Shown here one piece after another: positions 1 through 8,798 of a stretch of DNA of 32,081 bases. Position 1 is the first letter of the stretch; every line of letters starts with the position of its first letter. The stretch covers positions 1 to 32,081 of the forward strand of contig JABDEF010000009.1 in NCBI GenBank assembly GCA_013287235.1, in the 5' to 3' direction. The position numbers and the translations under genes are program-made. Below the pieces are notes generated by a model. It was not told where the DNA came from and searched no databases. It worked only from the letters and a program-made list of their open reading frames with translations. The stretch is from Gammaproteobacteria bacterium. Its GTDB lineage: Bacteria > Pseudomonadota > Gammaproteobacteria > DSM-16500.

Positions 1-57
1 ATCAGGATAGTTGAAGTGTTGATTAAAATGGCCAAGGCTTTTGATAAAAGTCACTAG
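1..57 (+). CDS. C-terminal end of an unidentified protein (partial)
   Basis: Frame 1 is open from the first base to a TAG at 55-57 and encodes 18 residues ending KMAKAFDKSH. It has the lysine-rich look of a real C-terminus, but it is too short to identify. The last base of the stop codon is also the first base of a 41-nt repeat arm (57-97), so the repeat abuts the gene exactly. It could instead be a chance open stretch. Confidence 0.4.
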   Translation: MRIVEVLIKMAKAFDKSH

Positions 58-97
58 AAAAGACGCACGCGGGCACGGGCACGCTCACGGGCACGAT
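57..97. repeat. Repeat family C, single arm
   Basis: These 41 nt, starting GAAAAGACGCACGCGGGCAC, are identical to the right arm (30610-30650) of a complete hairpin near the other end of the window. Here only one arm is present and no matching left arm precedes it. The sequence is far more GC-rich than its surroundings. Bases 98-259 hold a small hairpin (GTTCAGTGG / CCGCTGAAC around 100-120) and nothing else I can name. Confidence 0.85.
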
Positions 98-259
98 TAG
101 TTCAGTGGCAACCGCTGAACAGATACGTTAAATCAATTATTTCAACATGTCATTGATAATTGCACTTTTTGGGGTTCGTTATACCTGAGAATTTAATTCA
201 AAAAGGTTACAAAACCGTAAAAGAAAATATTTATTTTTTAACATCGTAAGTGATACATT

Positions 260-928
260 TTACACGGGTACCCATTTATAACAGCTAAGTCGATAAGGTG
301 CAGTGACTTTGTCGCCGGCATTGTATGGTGGGACGTTGGGTAATTCCGACCAGTCTCGCCCTATCTTTACAATCTTTGCAGAACAGTCAAACTGGAGACA
401 TTGGCAATTCACAGGATGAGGTGGGTGTGTATCCGCTCCTCCCGCTTGCGTATAACTTGGAAAAGCGCTATCGTAGTGATTTTGTTTCTGAGCAATGGCT
501 GCCATTTGGTAGTCAGCTATATTTCCTGTGCAGTAAACACCTGGTGTGTTGTTGCCTAGTATGTAAGTCATCAGAGGAACGACTCCCTCTCTTAAATTTG
601 TCGCATATTCTCCCCAATTTCCTGCTGTATTCGAAAATTTGACTTTATAGCATGCACAATAGCTGCTATCCATCGAAACACTTTTCGTAGATGCAGTGGT
701 GCAGGTCCAACCTGTGGTATCAGGCCAAAAATAAATATCGGGTAGTGATCCTAAACCGATCCATAGCATATCCGTTGGATAGGGTTGCGGTTCTGTTGTA
801 AAAATATGGGTTATTTTGTGGAGTGCCTTCGTTTGGGGAGGCTGGATGTTGGTTGAGTCATTTGCGCAAAAGCTCACGCTGGTCCATGTTAACGTGAGAG
901 CTAAAATAAGGGTTTTTTTGTTTAACAT
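260..928 (-). CDS. Secreted cysteine-rich protein of unknown function
   Basis: A 222-residue protein. Residues 1 to about 22 form a signal peptide (MLNKKTLILALTLTWTSVSF then CAN), so export to the periplasm or beyond is likely. The mature part has eight cysteines: one in WTCTT, two in SYCACYK, one in VYCTG, three in the cluster NCQCLQFDC, and one in SCYKW near the end. The even number suggests disulfides rather than metal binding. Aromatic residues are frequent and there are no membrane segments. I do not recognise the family. The start at 928 is supported by an AGG five bases upstream. It lies downstream of groEL but beyond a strong terminator (961-987), so it probably has its own promoter. 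Confidence 0.75.
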   Translation of the reverse strand: MLNKKTLILALTLTWTSVSFCANDSTNIQPPQTKALHKITHIFTTEPQPYPTDMLWIGLGSLPDIYFWPDTTGWTCTTASTKSVSMDSSYCACYKVKFSNTAGNWGEYATNLREGVVPLMTYILGNNTPGVYCTGNIADYQMAAIAQKQNHYDSAFPSYTQAGGADTHPPHPVNCQCLQFDCSAKIVKIGRDWSELPNVPPYNAGDKVTAPYRLSCYKWVPV

Positions 929-960
929 AATTACCTGAGCTCAATATTAACGAAAAGATC

Positions 961-987
961 AAAAAAAACCCCGCAGTTGCGGGGTTT
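961..987 (-). terminator. Rho-independent terminator of groES-groEL
   Basis: Read on the minus strand this is a 10-bp perfect stem (AAACCCCGCA / TGCGGGGTTT, 2-nt loop) followed by eight T. It begins about 20 bases after the groEL stop. It is a textbook intrinsic terminator and closes the operon before the secreted protein gene. Confidence 0.93.
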
Positions 988-1007
988 AACGAGGAAAAGA
1001 GCGAAAG

Positions 1008-2693
<1,686 letters not shown>

Positions 2694-2705
2694 TTAATAT
2701 AAAAA

Positions 2706-3011
2706 CTATTCTTCCAAAATACCCATAACATCTTCTTCGCGCATGACAAGATATTCTTGATCATCGAGTTTGATGTTGGTGCCGGCATATTTACCGAACA
2801 ATATTTTATCACCCACTTGTACTTGTAGTGGCTGGAGTTTGCCATCAATGTATTTACCGGTGCCGATAGCAATGACTGTACCTTGAATTGGCTTATCTTT
2901 GTCAGCGGTGTCTGGTATCACGATGCCGCCAGCAGTGGTGGTTTCGACTTCACGTGGTTGAACGACGATCCGGTCAGAAAGTGGACGGATTTTTTTGCTT
3001 AGTTTACTCAT
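2706..3011 (-). CDS. groES: Co-chaperonin GroES (Hsp10)
   Basis: A 101-residue lid subunit of the GroEL chamber. It has the expected features: PLSDRIVVQP near the N-terminus, the mobile loop ETTTAGGIVIPDTA (about 23-36) that docks on GroEL, and the C-terminal MREEDVMGILEE. It is a few residues longer than the usual 95-97 because of an N-terminal MSKLSKK extension. The start is supported by AAAGGAGA six bases upstream. It is the first gene of the operon, with CIRCE and a heat-shock type promoter 64-104 bases upstream. Confidence 0.99.
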   Translation of the reverse strand: MSKLSKKIRPLSDRIVVQPREVETTTAGGIVIPDTADKDKPIQGTVIAIGTGKYIDGKLQPLQVQVGDKILFGKYAGTNIKLDDQEYLVMREEDVMGILEE

Positions 3012-3074
3012 GCATTATCTCCTTTCGGTAAATTAATGTTTCTGAAAAGCTACTTTTGGTAGCAATATAATTCT

Positions 3075-3102
3075 ATATGGGGATGATTTTAGCACTCTCA
3101 AG
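3075..3102 (-). promoter_or_regulatory. Heat-shock (sigma-32 type) promoter of groES-groEL
   Basis: On the minus strand, CTTGAGA (3102-3096) is followed after 13 bases by CCCCATAT (3082-3075). Both blocks closely match the known RpoH consensus (CTTGAAA, about 13-15 bases, CCCCATnT). The -35 block lies inside the CIRCE operator, so repressor binding would block this promoter directly. Confidence 0.8.
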
Positions 3103-3115
3103 TAGTGAGTGCTAA
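3089..3115. promoter_or_regulatory. CIRCE operator (HrcA binding site)
   Basis: This is a perfect 9-9-9 inverted repeat: TTAGCACTC, nine bases, GAGTGCTAA. It is the canonical CIRCE element recognised by the HrcA repressor, located upstream of groES as in other bacteria. It implies that hrcA exists elsewhere in this genome. Confidence 0.96.
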
Positions 3116-3221
3116 ATATATCGATAAATTTTTCTATGTCAAGGCCTGGCGCAAATTGTAACGAGTACCAAAAACGAAAAACATCGCGTATCATGTCAGA
3201 CAGTCCATGAACGAGGTGTCG

Positions 3222-5003
3222 ATGTTGCGGGTATTGATTTTCGTTTTAAGTTTATTTTTTTCAATCAGTTATGCGGATGAAGGGGTAGCGCCTTTGCCAC
3301 CGGATCAGGCATTCCACCTGCAAACGACTCTTTCGGATGAAACGCATCTCACCTTGCAGTGGAAAATTGCCCCTGGTTATTATTTATACCGTGATAAAAT
3401 CAAGATTACCTTGTTACCGGATAGTCAGGTGAAATTAGGTTATGTGGTATTGCCGCAAGGGGTCGATAAAAAAGATAATATTCGGGGTGCTTTTCAAATT
3501 TATTCCGGCATCCTCACCATTGCGGTCCCGCTTGAAGCGGTTCATAAGGGGAAATTAGATATCGGCATTGGTTATCAAGGATGTTCTAGCAATGGTTTTT
3601 GTTATGCACCCGAAAGCAGATCCCTAAATGTCGATTTAAAAAATCTAAAAGCACCCGAAAATGTAACGCATGATCTGGTTGTTTTGAAGCCTCAAATGCT
3701 CGTTCTCGGAGAAGAGGAGTCGATAAAGCAAATTTTTTATGGCAAAAGTGATGTGATTGTCATTTTGAGTTTTTTAGGTCTAGGTATATTACTCGCTTTT
3801 ACGCCTTGTGTGTTACCGATGGTGCCTATTTTATCCAGCATTATTGTGGGGCATCGTCATAAACATATTCCCATGCGCACTTTCTTTTTATCATTTTCCT
3901 ATGTCATGGGAATGGCGATGAGTTATGCCATCGCGGGGATTATTGTGGCGCTGATAGGCAAGCGCATTCAAACCATTTTGCAAGATCCCTGGGTGATTGT
4001 TTTAGCCAGTTTAATTCTTATATTACTTGCGCTCTCTTTATTTGGACTTTATCAACTGCGATTGCCGCAAGGGTTACAAAAATATCTGACTGCCGTTAGC
4101 CATCGGCAAAGAAGTGGTTATTATGTGGATGTTTTTATCATGGGCGGCTTATCGAGTCTTATTGTTTCGCCTTGTGTGAGCCCTCCTTTAGTCGGGATAC
4201 TGGCCTATATTGCAGAAACTGGGAATATGTGGTTTGGTGGTATTGCATTATTTGCATTAGGCATAGGCATGGGAATCCCGTTATTATTATTTGGCTTATC
4301 GGCGGGAAAATTCTTACCCAAAGCAGGACCATGGATGATCGTCATTGAAAAAACCATGGGAGTGGTATTACTTGGTTTAAGCGTTTGGTTATTAGGTCGC
4401 GTTATTCCTGGGCCTCTCACGTTGTTTTTATGGTCTGCGTTATGCATTATCGTCGCTATTTTTATGGGACTTTTTCGTAAAAGAGAAACGAAAAGTGATT
4501 TACTGCGTCAAGGGGTTGCACTTATTTTATTAGTGTATGGCATTATTTTAATGATAGGCGCCGCATTAGGAAATAGAAATCCTCTGGAACCCTGGGGAAA
4601 TTTGAAAGTCACATCTGAAAAAATATCTTTAAATGTCATTACCGTAAAAAGTATGATGCAATTGGATGAAGCATTAAACCAAGCAAAAGTTCAAAATAAG
4701 CCAACGCTCATAGACTTTTATGCAGATTGGTGTGTTTCTTGTGTGCTGATGGAAGAGCATGTGTTTCAAAAGCCAGATGTGAGAAATGCATTATCTTCTT
4801 TTGTTTATTTACGTGTAGATGTCACAAATAATAATGATTTTGATCAAGCAGTGATGAAACGTTTCAATATCGTTGCACCTCCGACATTTTTATTTTTCGC
4901 CTCGAATGGCCAAGAATTATTGAATGAACGAATTGTGGGTGAAATGAGTAAAAAACATTTTCTTGAACATATAAATAAAATAGGGTCTGCTAGAATTCGC
5001 TAG
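3222..5003 (+). CDS. dsbD: Thiol:disulfide interchange protein DsbD
   Basis: Inner-membrane protein that passes electrons from cytoplasmic thioredoxin to periplasmic thiol proteins. Starting at 3222 it has 593 residues: a signal peptide (1 to about 18), a periplasmic alpha domain with the cysteine pair in GCSSNGFC (121, 127), a multi-span membrane domain with FTPCVLP (Cys196) and VSPCVSP (Cys318), and a C-terminal thioredoxin-like domain with ADWCVSC (504, 507). All six catalytic cysteines are present. I prefer 3222 over the in-frame ATG at 3207 because GAGGT lies four bases before 3222 and the signal peptide then starts cleanly with MLRVLIF. It is divergent from groES. The two secreted cysteine-rich proteins nearby are plausible clients. 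Confidence 0.97.
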   Translation: MLRVLIFVLSLFFSISYADEGVAPLPPDQAFHLQTTLSDETHLTLQWKIAPGYYLYRDKIKITLLPDSQVKLGYVVLPQGVDKKDNIRGAFQIYSGILTIAVPLEAVHKGKLDIGIGYQGCSSNGFCYAPESRSLNVDLKNLKAPENVTHDLVVLKPQMLVLGEEESIKQIFYGKSDVIVILSFLGLGILLAFTPCVLPMVPILSSIIVGHRHKHIPMRTFFLSFSYVMGMAMSYAIAGIIVALIGKRIQTILQDPWVIVLASLILILLALSLFGLYQLRLPQGLQKYLTAVSHRQRSGYYVDVFIMGGLSSLIVSPCVSPPLVGILAYIAETGNMWFGGIALFALGIGMGIPLLLFGLSAGKFLPKAGPWMIVIEKTMGVVLLGLSVWLLGRVIPGPLTLFLWSALCIIVAIFMGLFRKRETKSDLLRQGVALILLVYGIILMIGAALGNRNPLEPWGNLKVTSEKISLNVITVKSMMQLDEALNQAKVQNKPTLIDFYADWCVSCVLMEEHVFQKPDVRNALSSFVYLRVDVTNNNDFDQAVMKRFNIVAPPTFLFFASNGQELLNERIVGEMSKKHFLEHINKIGSARIR

Positions 5004-5013
5004 GATGAGGCAG

Positions 5014-5090
5014 AAATCATCGATCTCGTTTAGCAGCACAACGGGACAGGTTTTTGAGGATCGCATGCTCCCGCAGAAAATCGATGATTT
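5014..5090. other. Structured intergenic element between dsbD and gshA
   Basis: Outer arms AAATCATCGAT (5014-5024) and ATCGATGATTT (5080-5090) are an exact 11-bp inverted repeat. Inside them lie a six-pair hairpin (CTCGTT 5025-5030 with AACGGG 5040-5045, one G-U pair) and a second short one (GAG / CTC around GCATGC, 5056-5070). Together they could fold into a three-way junction. There is no U-tract, so it is not a simple terminator. It might be an RNA leader for gshA or an unrelated repeat; I do not recognise it. Confidence 0.4.
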
Positions 5091-5134
5091 ATGACCAACC
5101 TAGTAGAATTACACAGCCCTAAAGGAGATTAAAA

Positions 5135-6424
5135 GTGCAGAATTATTCAGGTTATCAAACGCCACATTTAACGACTGCGACAACCGCGCCCTTACATTTA
5201 TTAGAGCGTCAACTCATTCATCATGAAAATGCAATTGAAAATTGGTTTCTTGAGCAATGGCGTTTAACACCCGCACCCGTTTATGGTTCGGTTGACTTAC
5301 GTAATGCAGGATTTAAATTAGCACCTGTCGATATGAATTTATTTCCTGCAGGATTTAATAATTTAAATAAGGATTTTTTGCCGCTTTCTATCACAGCTGC
5401 TACTGTTGCCGTTACAAAATTTTTACCGGATGCAAAAAATATTCTTGTGATCCCAGAAAATCATACGCGTAATCCTTATTATTGGGAAAATATTAAAACA
5501 TTATTATATATTTTAAAAGAAGCGGGATTTACAGCTGAATTAGGCTCACTTTTAGAAGATGCTCAAGACATTCCGCTATCTTCTGGTGAAAAACTCAAAT
5601 TAGAAACTATTATTCGTGAAGAAAATCGTATCGGTCTTAAAAATTTTAAACCGGATATCGTGCTTCTTAATAATGATCTGACAGAAGGCATCCCCGAGAT
5701 ATTACAGCATTTACAACAACCCATCATTCCACCCGCAGAATTAGGTTGGCATCAACGATTAAAGTCAGGTCATTTTCAATATTATGCGGATGTGAGTCAA
5801 GAATTTGCAAAGTTAATTGATATCGACCCTTGGTTTATTGCGCCACTTTTTCATCATTGCGGTGAGCTTGATTTTATGCAGCGTGAAGGTGAAAGTTGTT
5901 TGGTTAAAAACATTAAACAATTATTATCTGATATTCAAAAAAAATATGATGAATATGAAATTCCTCATAAACCGTTTGTGATTGTGAAAGCCGATGCCGG
6001 TACCTATGGGATGGCAGTGATGACCGTCCGAGATGCTGAAGAAGTCCACTCCTTAAATCGTAAGCAGCGTACACAAATGGCAAAAACAAAAGGCGGTCAG
6101 CCCGTACATAGTGTGATCGTACAAGAAGGTGTTTATACCTTTGAAACATGGGGAGTTGGTAATTCTGTCGCAGAACCTGTCGTTTATTTATGGGGCGAGC
6201 GTGTGGTCGGTGGATTTTATCGTGTGCATAAAGAGCGAGGCGTGGATGAAAATTTAAATTCACCGGGTATGCATTTTGAACCATTGGCTTTTGTTAAAAC
6301 GTGTCATAAACCGATTGCGGATGCACCCAATGGTGAATGTCAAAATCGTTTTTATGCCTATGGTGTTATTGCACGTTTAAGTATGTTAGCATCCGCGCGG
6401 GAAATTTTGGAGCAAAAAAAATGA
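5135..6424 (+). CDS. gshA: Glutamate-cysteine ligase, proteobacterial (PF08886) type
   Basis: First and committed step of glutathione synthesis: ATP-dependent joining of glutamate and cysteine, in the cytoplasm. The 429-residue length and the blocks NILVIPENHTRNPYYWENI, FVIVKADAGTYGMAVMTV and VIVQEGVYTFETWG match the GshA class first described in Acidithiobacillus-like proteobacteria (TIGR02049/PF08886), not the longer E. coli-type enzyme. It starts with GTG; AAAGGAGA lies about six bases upstream and the N-terminus MQNYSGYQ fits the family. The stop overlaps the gshB start by four bases (ATGA), so the two are translationally coupled. Confidence 0.93.
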   Translation: MQNYSGYQTPHLTTATTAPLHLLERQLIHHENAIENWFLEQWRLTPAPVYGSVDLRNAGFKLAPVDMNLFPAGFNNLNKDFLPLSITAATVAVTKFLPDAKNILVIPENHTRNPYYWENIKTLLYILKEAGFTAELGSLLEDAQDIPLSSGEKLKLETIIREENRIGLKNFKPDIVLLNNDLTEGIPEILQHLQQPIIPPAELGWHQRLKSGHFQYYADVSQEFAKLIDIDPWFIAPLFHHCGELDFMQREGESCLVKNIKQLLSDIQKKYDEYEIPHKPFVIVKADAGTYGMAVMTVRDAEEVHSLNRKQRTQMAKTKGGQPVHSVIVQEGVYTFETWGVGNSVAEPVVYLWGERVVGGFYRVHKERGVDENLNSPGMHFEPLAFVKTCHKPIADAPNGECQNRFYAYGVIARLSMLASAREILEQKK

Positions 6425-7362
6425 CAATCAAACTAGGAGTGGTGATGGATCCTATTTCTACACTACATTACAAAAAAGATAGTACACTCGCACTCCTTTG
6501 GGAAGCGGGTGATCGAGGTTTTGAAATACATTATTTTGAACAAAAAGATTTATTTATTCATCGAGGAAAAGCTTTTGGTCAATCACGATTATTAAAAGTT
6601 TCTCGTGATCCTGCATCTTGGTTTGAATTGTCGGAATCTTCCTTGATCGAATTAAGTTCTCTTGATATCATTTTAATGCGTAAAGATCCGCCTTTTGATA
6701 TCGAATATATTTATACGACATGTATTTTAGAATTGGCAGAAATGTTGGGTGTTAGAATTATTAATAAACCGCAAAGTTTACGTGATTTTAACGAAAAATT
6801 GTTTACGACTTGGTTTCCGGATATCTCACCGCCCACCTTAGTGACTCGAGACAGTCAACTTTTGAAAGACTTTTTTCATGAACAAAAAGATATTGTGTGT
6901 AAGCCTTTGGAAGGCATGGGTGGTCTTTCAGTTTTCCATCTCATCGAAGGAGATGAAAATTTTTCTGTGGTATGGGAAATCCTTTCGAATCAGGGTACGC
7001 GTTATATCATGGCGCAGCAATATATTCCTGATATTGTCGACGGCGATAAGCGTATTCTCTTAATTAATGGTGAACCCATTCCATATGCCTTAGCACGTGT
7101 CCCATCCCCTGGTGAGTTTCGTGGTAATTTAGCACGCGGTGCAAAAGGTGTTGCGAAACCATTAAGTCAAAGAGATCGCGAAATTTGTGATAGAGTAGGT
7201 CCTCTCTTTCGTGAAAAAGGATTGTTTTTTGTGGGTATTGATGTTATCGGTGATTATTTGACAGAAATCAATATCACAAGTCCAACCTGCATTCGAGAGT
7301 TGGATGAGCAATGTCATTTGAATATTGCTAAAACATTTTGGGATGCAATCCCTTGTGTTTGA
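6421..7362 (+). CDS. gshB: Glutathione synthetase
   Basis: Adds glycine to gamma-glutamylcysteine using ATP, completing glutathione. It has 313 residues: an N-terminal pre-ATP-grasp domain (from KLGVVMDP) and an ATP-grasp domain with KPLEGMGG (161-168), GDKRILLINGEP (208-219), the Gly/Arg loop RGNLARGAKG, and the metal-binding EINITSPT (282-289). Length is normal (E. coli about 316). The start is the ATG inside the gshA stop (ATGA overlap); a longer in-frame extension to 6337 would overlap gshA by 88 bases and precedes the conserved N-terminus, so I reject it. Confidence 0.97.
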   Translation: MTIKLGVVMDPISTLHYKKDSTLALLWEAGDRGFEIHYFEQKDLFIHRGKAFGQSRLLKVSRDPASWFELSESSLIELSSLDIILMRKDPPFDIEYIYTTCILELAEMLGVRIINKPQSLRDFNEKLFTTWFPDISPPTLVTRDSQLLKDFFHEQKDIVCKPLEGMGGLSVFHLIEGDENFSVVWEILSNQGTRYIMAQQYIPDIVDGDKRILLINGEPIPYALARVPSPGEFRGNLARGAKGVAKPLSQRDREICDRVGPLFREKGLFFVGIDVIGDYLTEINITSPTCIRELDEQCHLNIAKTFWDAIPCV

Positions 7363-7407
7363 CCTTACCGCAAGTATATATTGTGTGAATCGTAAGAGGA
7401 GTATCAG

Positions 7408-7845
7408 ATGAAAAAATTAATTTTTTTATTTTCACTATGTTTGCCATTTGCGGTATTTGCAAATTGTCCTTTGCCACATTCCTTGACATATCAATGTCAT
7501 GAATTGAATGGTAATCGTATGTGTACTTGGAGTCCACGTAATGGCTGGTATCAGGGAAGTGCTGATTTGAATCCTGCCCTTTCTGAAGGGGATCATGCGC
7601 CCATTCGTAGTTTTGAAAAAGCGATTTGGTTCCCGTATCTCGATGATCAACATGGCGCAACGCTTTGTTATTATCGGGGCCCTCAAAATGAGAAAATTGT
7701 TTTATTTCAACAAACGGGTTATGGAACGGTTCCGCCACCGAAAGGATCTCTCTGGAATCCTGAGACGGGAGGTGAATTCCCTGGTGGATTAGAGTGTTAT
7801 GCGGATACTGTTCGTTGTAATTTTGCATTTGGGGAGCGATTTTAA
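7408..7845 (+). CDS. Small secreted cysteine-containing protein, EirA/DUF3757-like (tentative)
   Basis: A 145-residue protein with a clear signal peptide (MKKLIFLFSLCLPFAVFA, cleavage before NCPLP) and six cysteines in the mature part: NCPLP, YQCHE, RMCTW, TLCYY, LECYA, VRCNF. Size, exported nature and the Trp/Tyr/Gly-rich compact fold resemble the small secreted family found in Legionella and Coxiella (DUF3757; the Coxiella member EirA is needed for intracellular growth). I make that link from memory of the family style, not from an alignment, so treat it as a hypothesis. The start is backed by AAGAGGAG eight bases upstream. It lies 45 bases after gshB on the same strand and may be co-transcribed. 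Confidence 0.75.
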   Translation: MKKLIFLFSLCLPFAVFANCPLPHSLTYQCHELNGNRMCTWSPRNGWYQGSADLNPALSEGDHAPIRSFEKAIWFPYLDDQHGATLCYYRGPQNEKIVLFQQTGYGTVPPPKGSLWNPETGGEFPGGLECYADTVRCNFAFGERF

Positions 7846-7993
7846 AGGTTGTGCTTCATAGTAAAGTATCGCGAACACACGGGTTTCATATTTATTTTTA
7901 AAAATTTCGCTAAGACTCGAGTCTTATTCTGAAAATAAAAATTTATCGTTTTTTGTCTATGATGCGTCAGGACTGCCTTGAAAATTAAGACTT
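7846..7993. other. Intergenic stretch with a 16-bp palindrome
   Basis: No credible gene. It contains the perfect palindrome TAAGACTCGAGTCTTA (7911-7926), which may act as the transcription end of the gene at 7408 or as a protein site. This is the left edge of an AT-rich block with gene remnants that runs to about 8520. Confidence 0.4.
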
Positions 7994-8175
7994 TTATTGC
8001 ATGTAATTATGACGACTTTGCATTTTCACTTTTAAATCATCAGAGGCTTTCTTCAAAATATTTCCAAAATTCTTTCCGTATCGTTTGCCATCACTATCAG
8101 TCATCACTTCGCTGTAACCAAAGTCGATGGCGATCACTTTGTTCGTATCCATTGTCAGCTTTTTCGATTTCATAA
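7994..8175 (-). pseudogene. Fragment of a TnpB (IS200/IS605-IS607 type) protein
   Basis: The minus-strand frame from about 8175 to the stop at 7994 reads TNKVIAIDFGYSEVMTDSDG followed by KRYGKNFGNILKKASDDLK. This is the RuvC-I region of TnpB-type RNA-guided nucleases, where the Asp in IDFGYSE is the first catalytic acid. Only about 55 residues survive; both ends of the protein and the other RuvC motifs are missing. The ATG at 8191 in this frame is probably not a real start, because the residues before about 8175 come from the neighbouring toxin remnant read in another frame. No terminal hairpins or omega-RNA region were recognisable. Confidence 0.65.
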
Positions 8176-8177
8176 TG

Positions 8178-8300
8178 GTGGGGAATAACATCTAAAATTC
8201 TTCCCTCATTAATTGCAGCAATGACATCCTCAAAAGATATTTCTCTTTCTTTTTTGAGCTTTAAATTTTTTTGTTCATCATAAATATATTTATATTCAAT
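8178..8300 (-). pseudogene. N-terminal remnant of a BrnT/DUF4258-like toxin
   Basis: Minus-strand translation from 8300 gives IEYKYIYDEQKNLKLKKERE then ISFEDVIAAINEGRILDVIPH. This is the typical N-terminal half of small toxins of the BrnT/DUF4258 style (YDEQKN..LKKERGISFEDVI...G.ILD). After IPH the homology stops, and the DNA continues as the TnpB fragment in a different frame, giving a stop soon after. The initiation codon position is ATT, suggesting a lost ATG. With start and C-terminal half missing, it is not functional. The match is from family memory. Confidence 0.6.
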
Positions 8301-8515
8301 ATCTTAAATATATCAAAAATGCATCAATTGTCAACGTAATTAAATTTTATCTTAGGTAAACCCCATAAATTACATTAGAAAAAGTGAGAGATATTCTTTT
8401 AAAATTATATGAACATGAGAAGCAAATAAAAATTAGACAAGAGATAGCAAAAGCAATCAATCCTCCTACATAAAAACCATTTATTTTCAAAATTCGTTTG
8501 TGCATGGGTCAGCCA
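8301..8515. other. AT-rich intergenic stretch with small coding scraps
   Basis: No intact gene. A + strand open frame at 8384-8473 (GTG start, 29 residues, VRDILLKLYEHEKQIKIRQE then IAKAINPPT) looks like protein sequence and may be the tail of a decayed gene, but it has no ribosome binding site and cannot be assigned. Confidence 0.35.
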
Positions 8516-8543
8516 CTGGCATTTTTATGAAGTATGTTATAAT
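8516..8543 (+). promoter_or_regulatory. Promoter of the toxin-antitoxin operon
   Basis: CTGGCA (8516-8521) as -35, 16 bases, then a perfect TATAAT (8538-8543) as -10, ending 34 bases before the antitoxin ATG. The operator palindrome starts inside the -10. Confidence 0.6.
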
Positions 8544-8567
8544 ATAGTCATATAAAATGACTATATT
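8541..8567. promoter_or_regulatory. Inverted-repeat operator of the toxin-antitoxin operon
   Basis: AATATAGTCAT (8541-8551) and ATGACTATATT (8557-8567) are an exact 11-bp inverted repeat with a 5-base spacer. It overlaps the -10 box and ends just before the antitoxin ribosome binding site. Phd-family antitoxins normally repress their own operon by binding such palindromes. Confidence 0.7.
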
Positions 8568-8576
8568 GGAGATATT

Positions 8577-8798
8577 ATGACGCAGGTCAATATTCACACC
8601 GCGAAAGCGCATCTTTCTGAATTAATTAAAAAAGCTCTATTAGGTGAGGAGGTGATTATCGCGAGAGATAATAAGCCTATTGTAAAAATCGTTCCTATTC
8701 ATCCGCCTGGTAAAAGACAAATCGGCCTTTCTAAAGGCCTTATTGAAATGAGTGATGACTTTAATGAACCTTTAGATGATTTTAAGGATTATCGTTAA
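8577..8798 (+). CDS. Type II antitoxin, Phd/YefM family
   Basis: A 73-residue protein with the Phd/YefM DNA-binding N-terminus (MTQVNIHTAKAHLSELIKKA, then GEEVIIARDNKPIVKIVPI) and an acidic C-terminal tail (SDDFNEPLDDFKDYR) that in this family threads into the toxin active site. It would neutralise the PIN toxin encoded next and repress the operon through the adjacent palindrome. TTGGAGATATT precedes the ATG. Its stop codon overlaps the toxin start by one base (TAATG), so expression is coupled. Confidence 0.95.
   Translation: MTQVNIHTAKAHLSELIKKALLGEEVIIARDNKPIVKIVPIHPPGKRQIGLSKGLIEMSDDFNEPLDDFKDYR

Noticed and set aside
100..120. Hairpin GTTCAGTGG / CCGCTGAAC as a terminator or tRNA part
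   Set aside because: No U-tract on either strand and no tRNA-like arms around it.
6337..6420. Longer start for gshB
   Set aside because: It would overlap gshA by 88 bases; the ATGA overlap at 6421 fits the family N-terminus.
7994..8191. 65-residue minus-strand frame as an intact gene
   Set aside because: It covers only the RuvC-I portion of TnpB, lacks a ribosome binding site, and its first residues come from out-of-frame toxin DNA.
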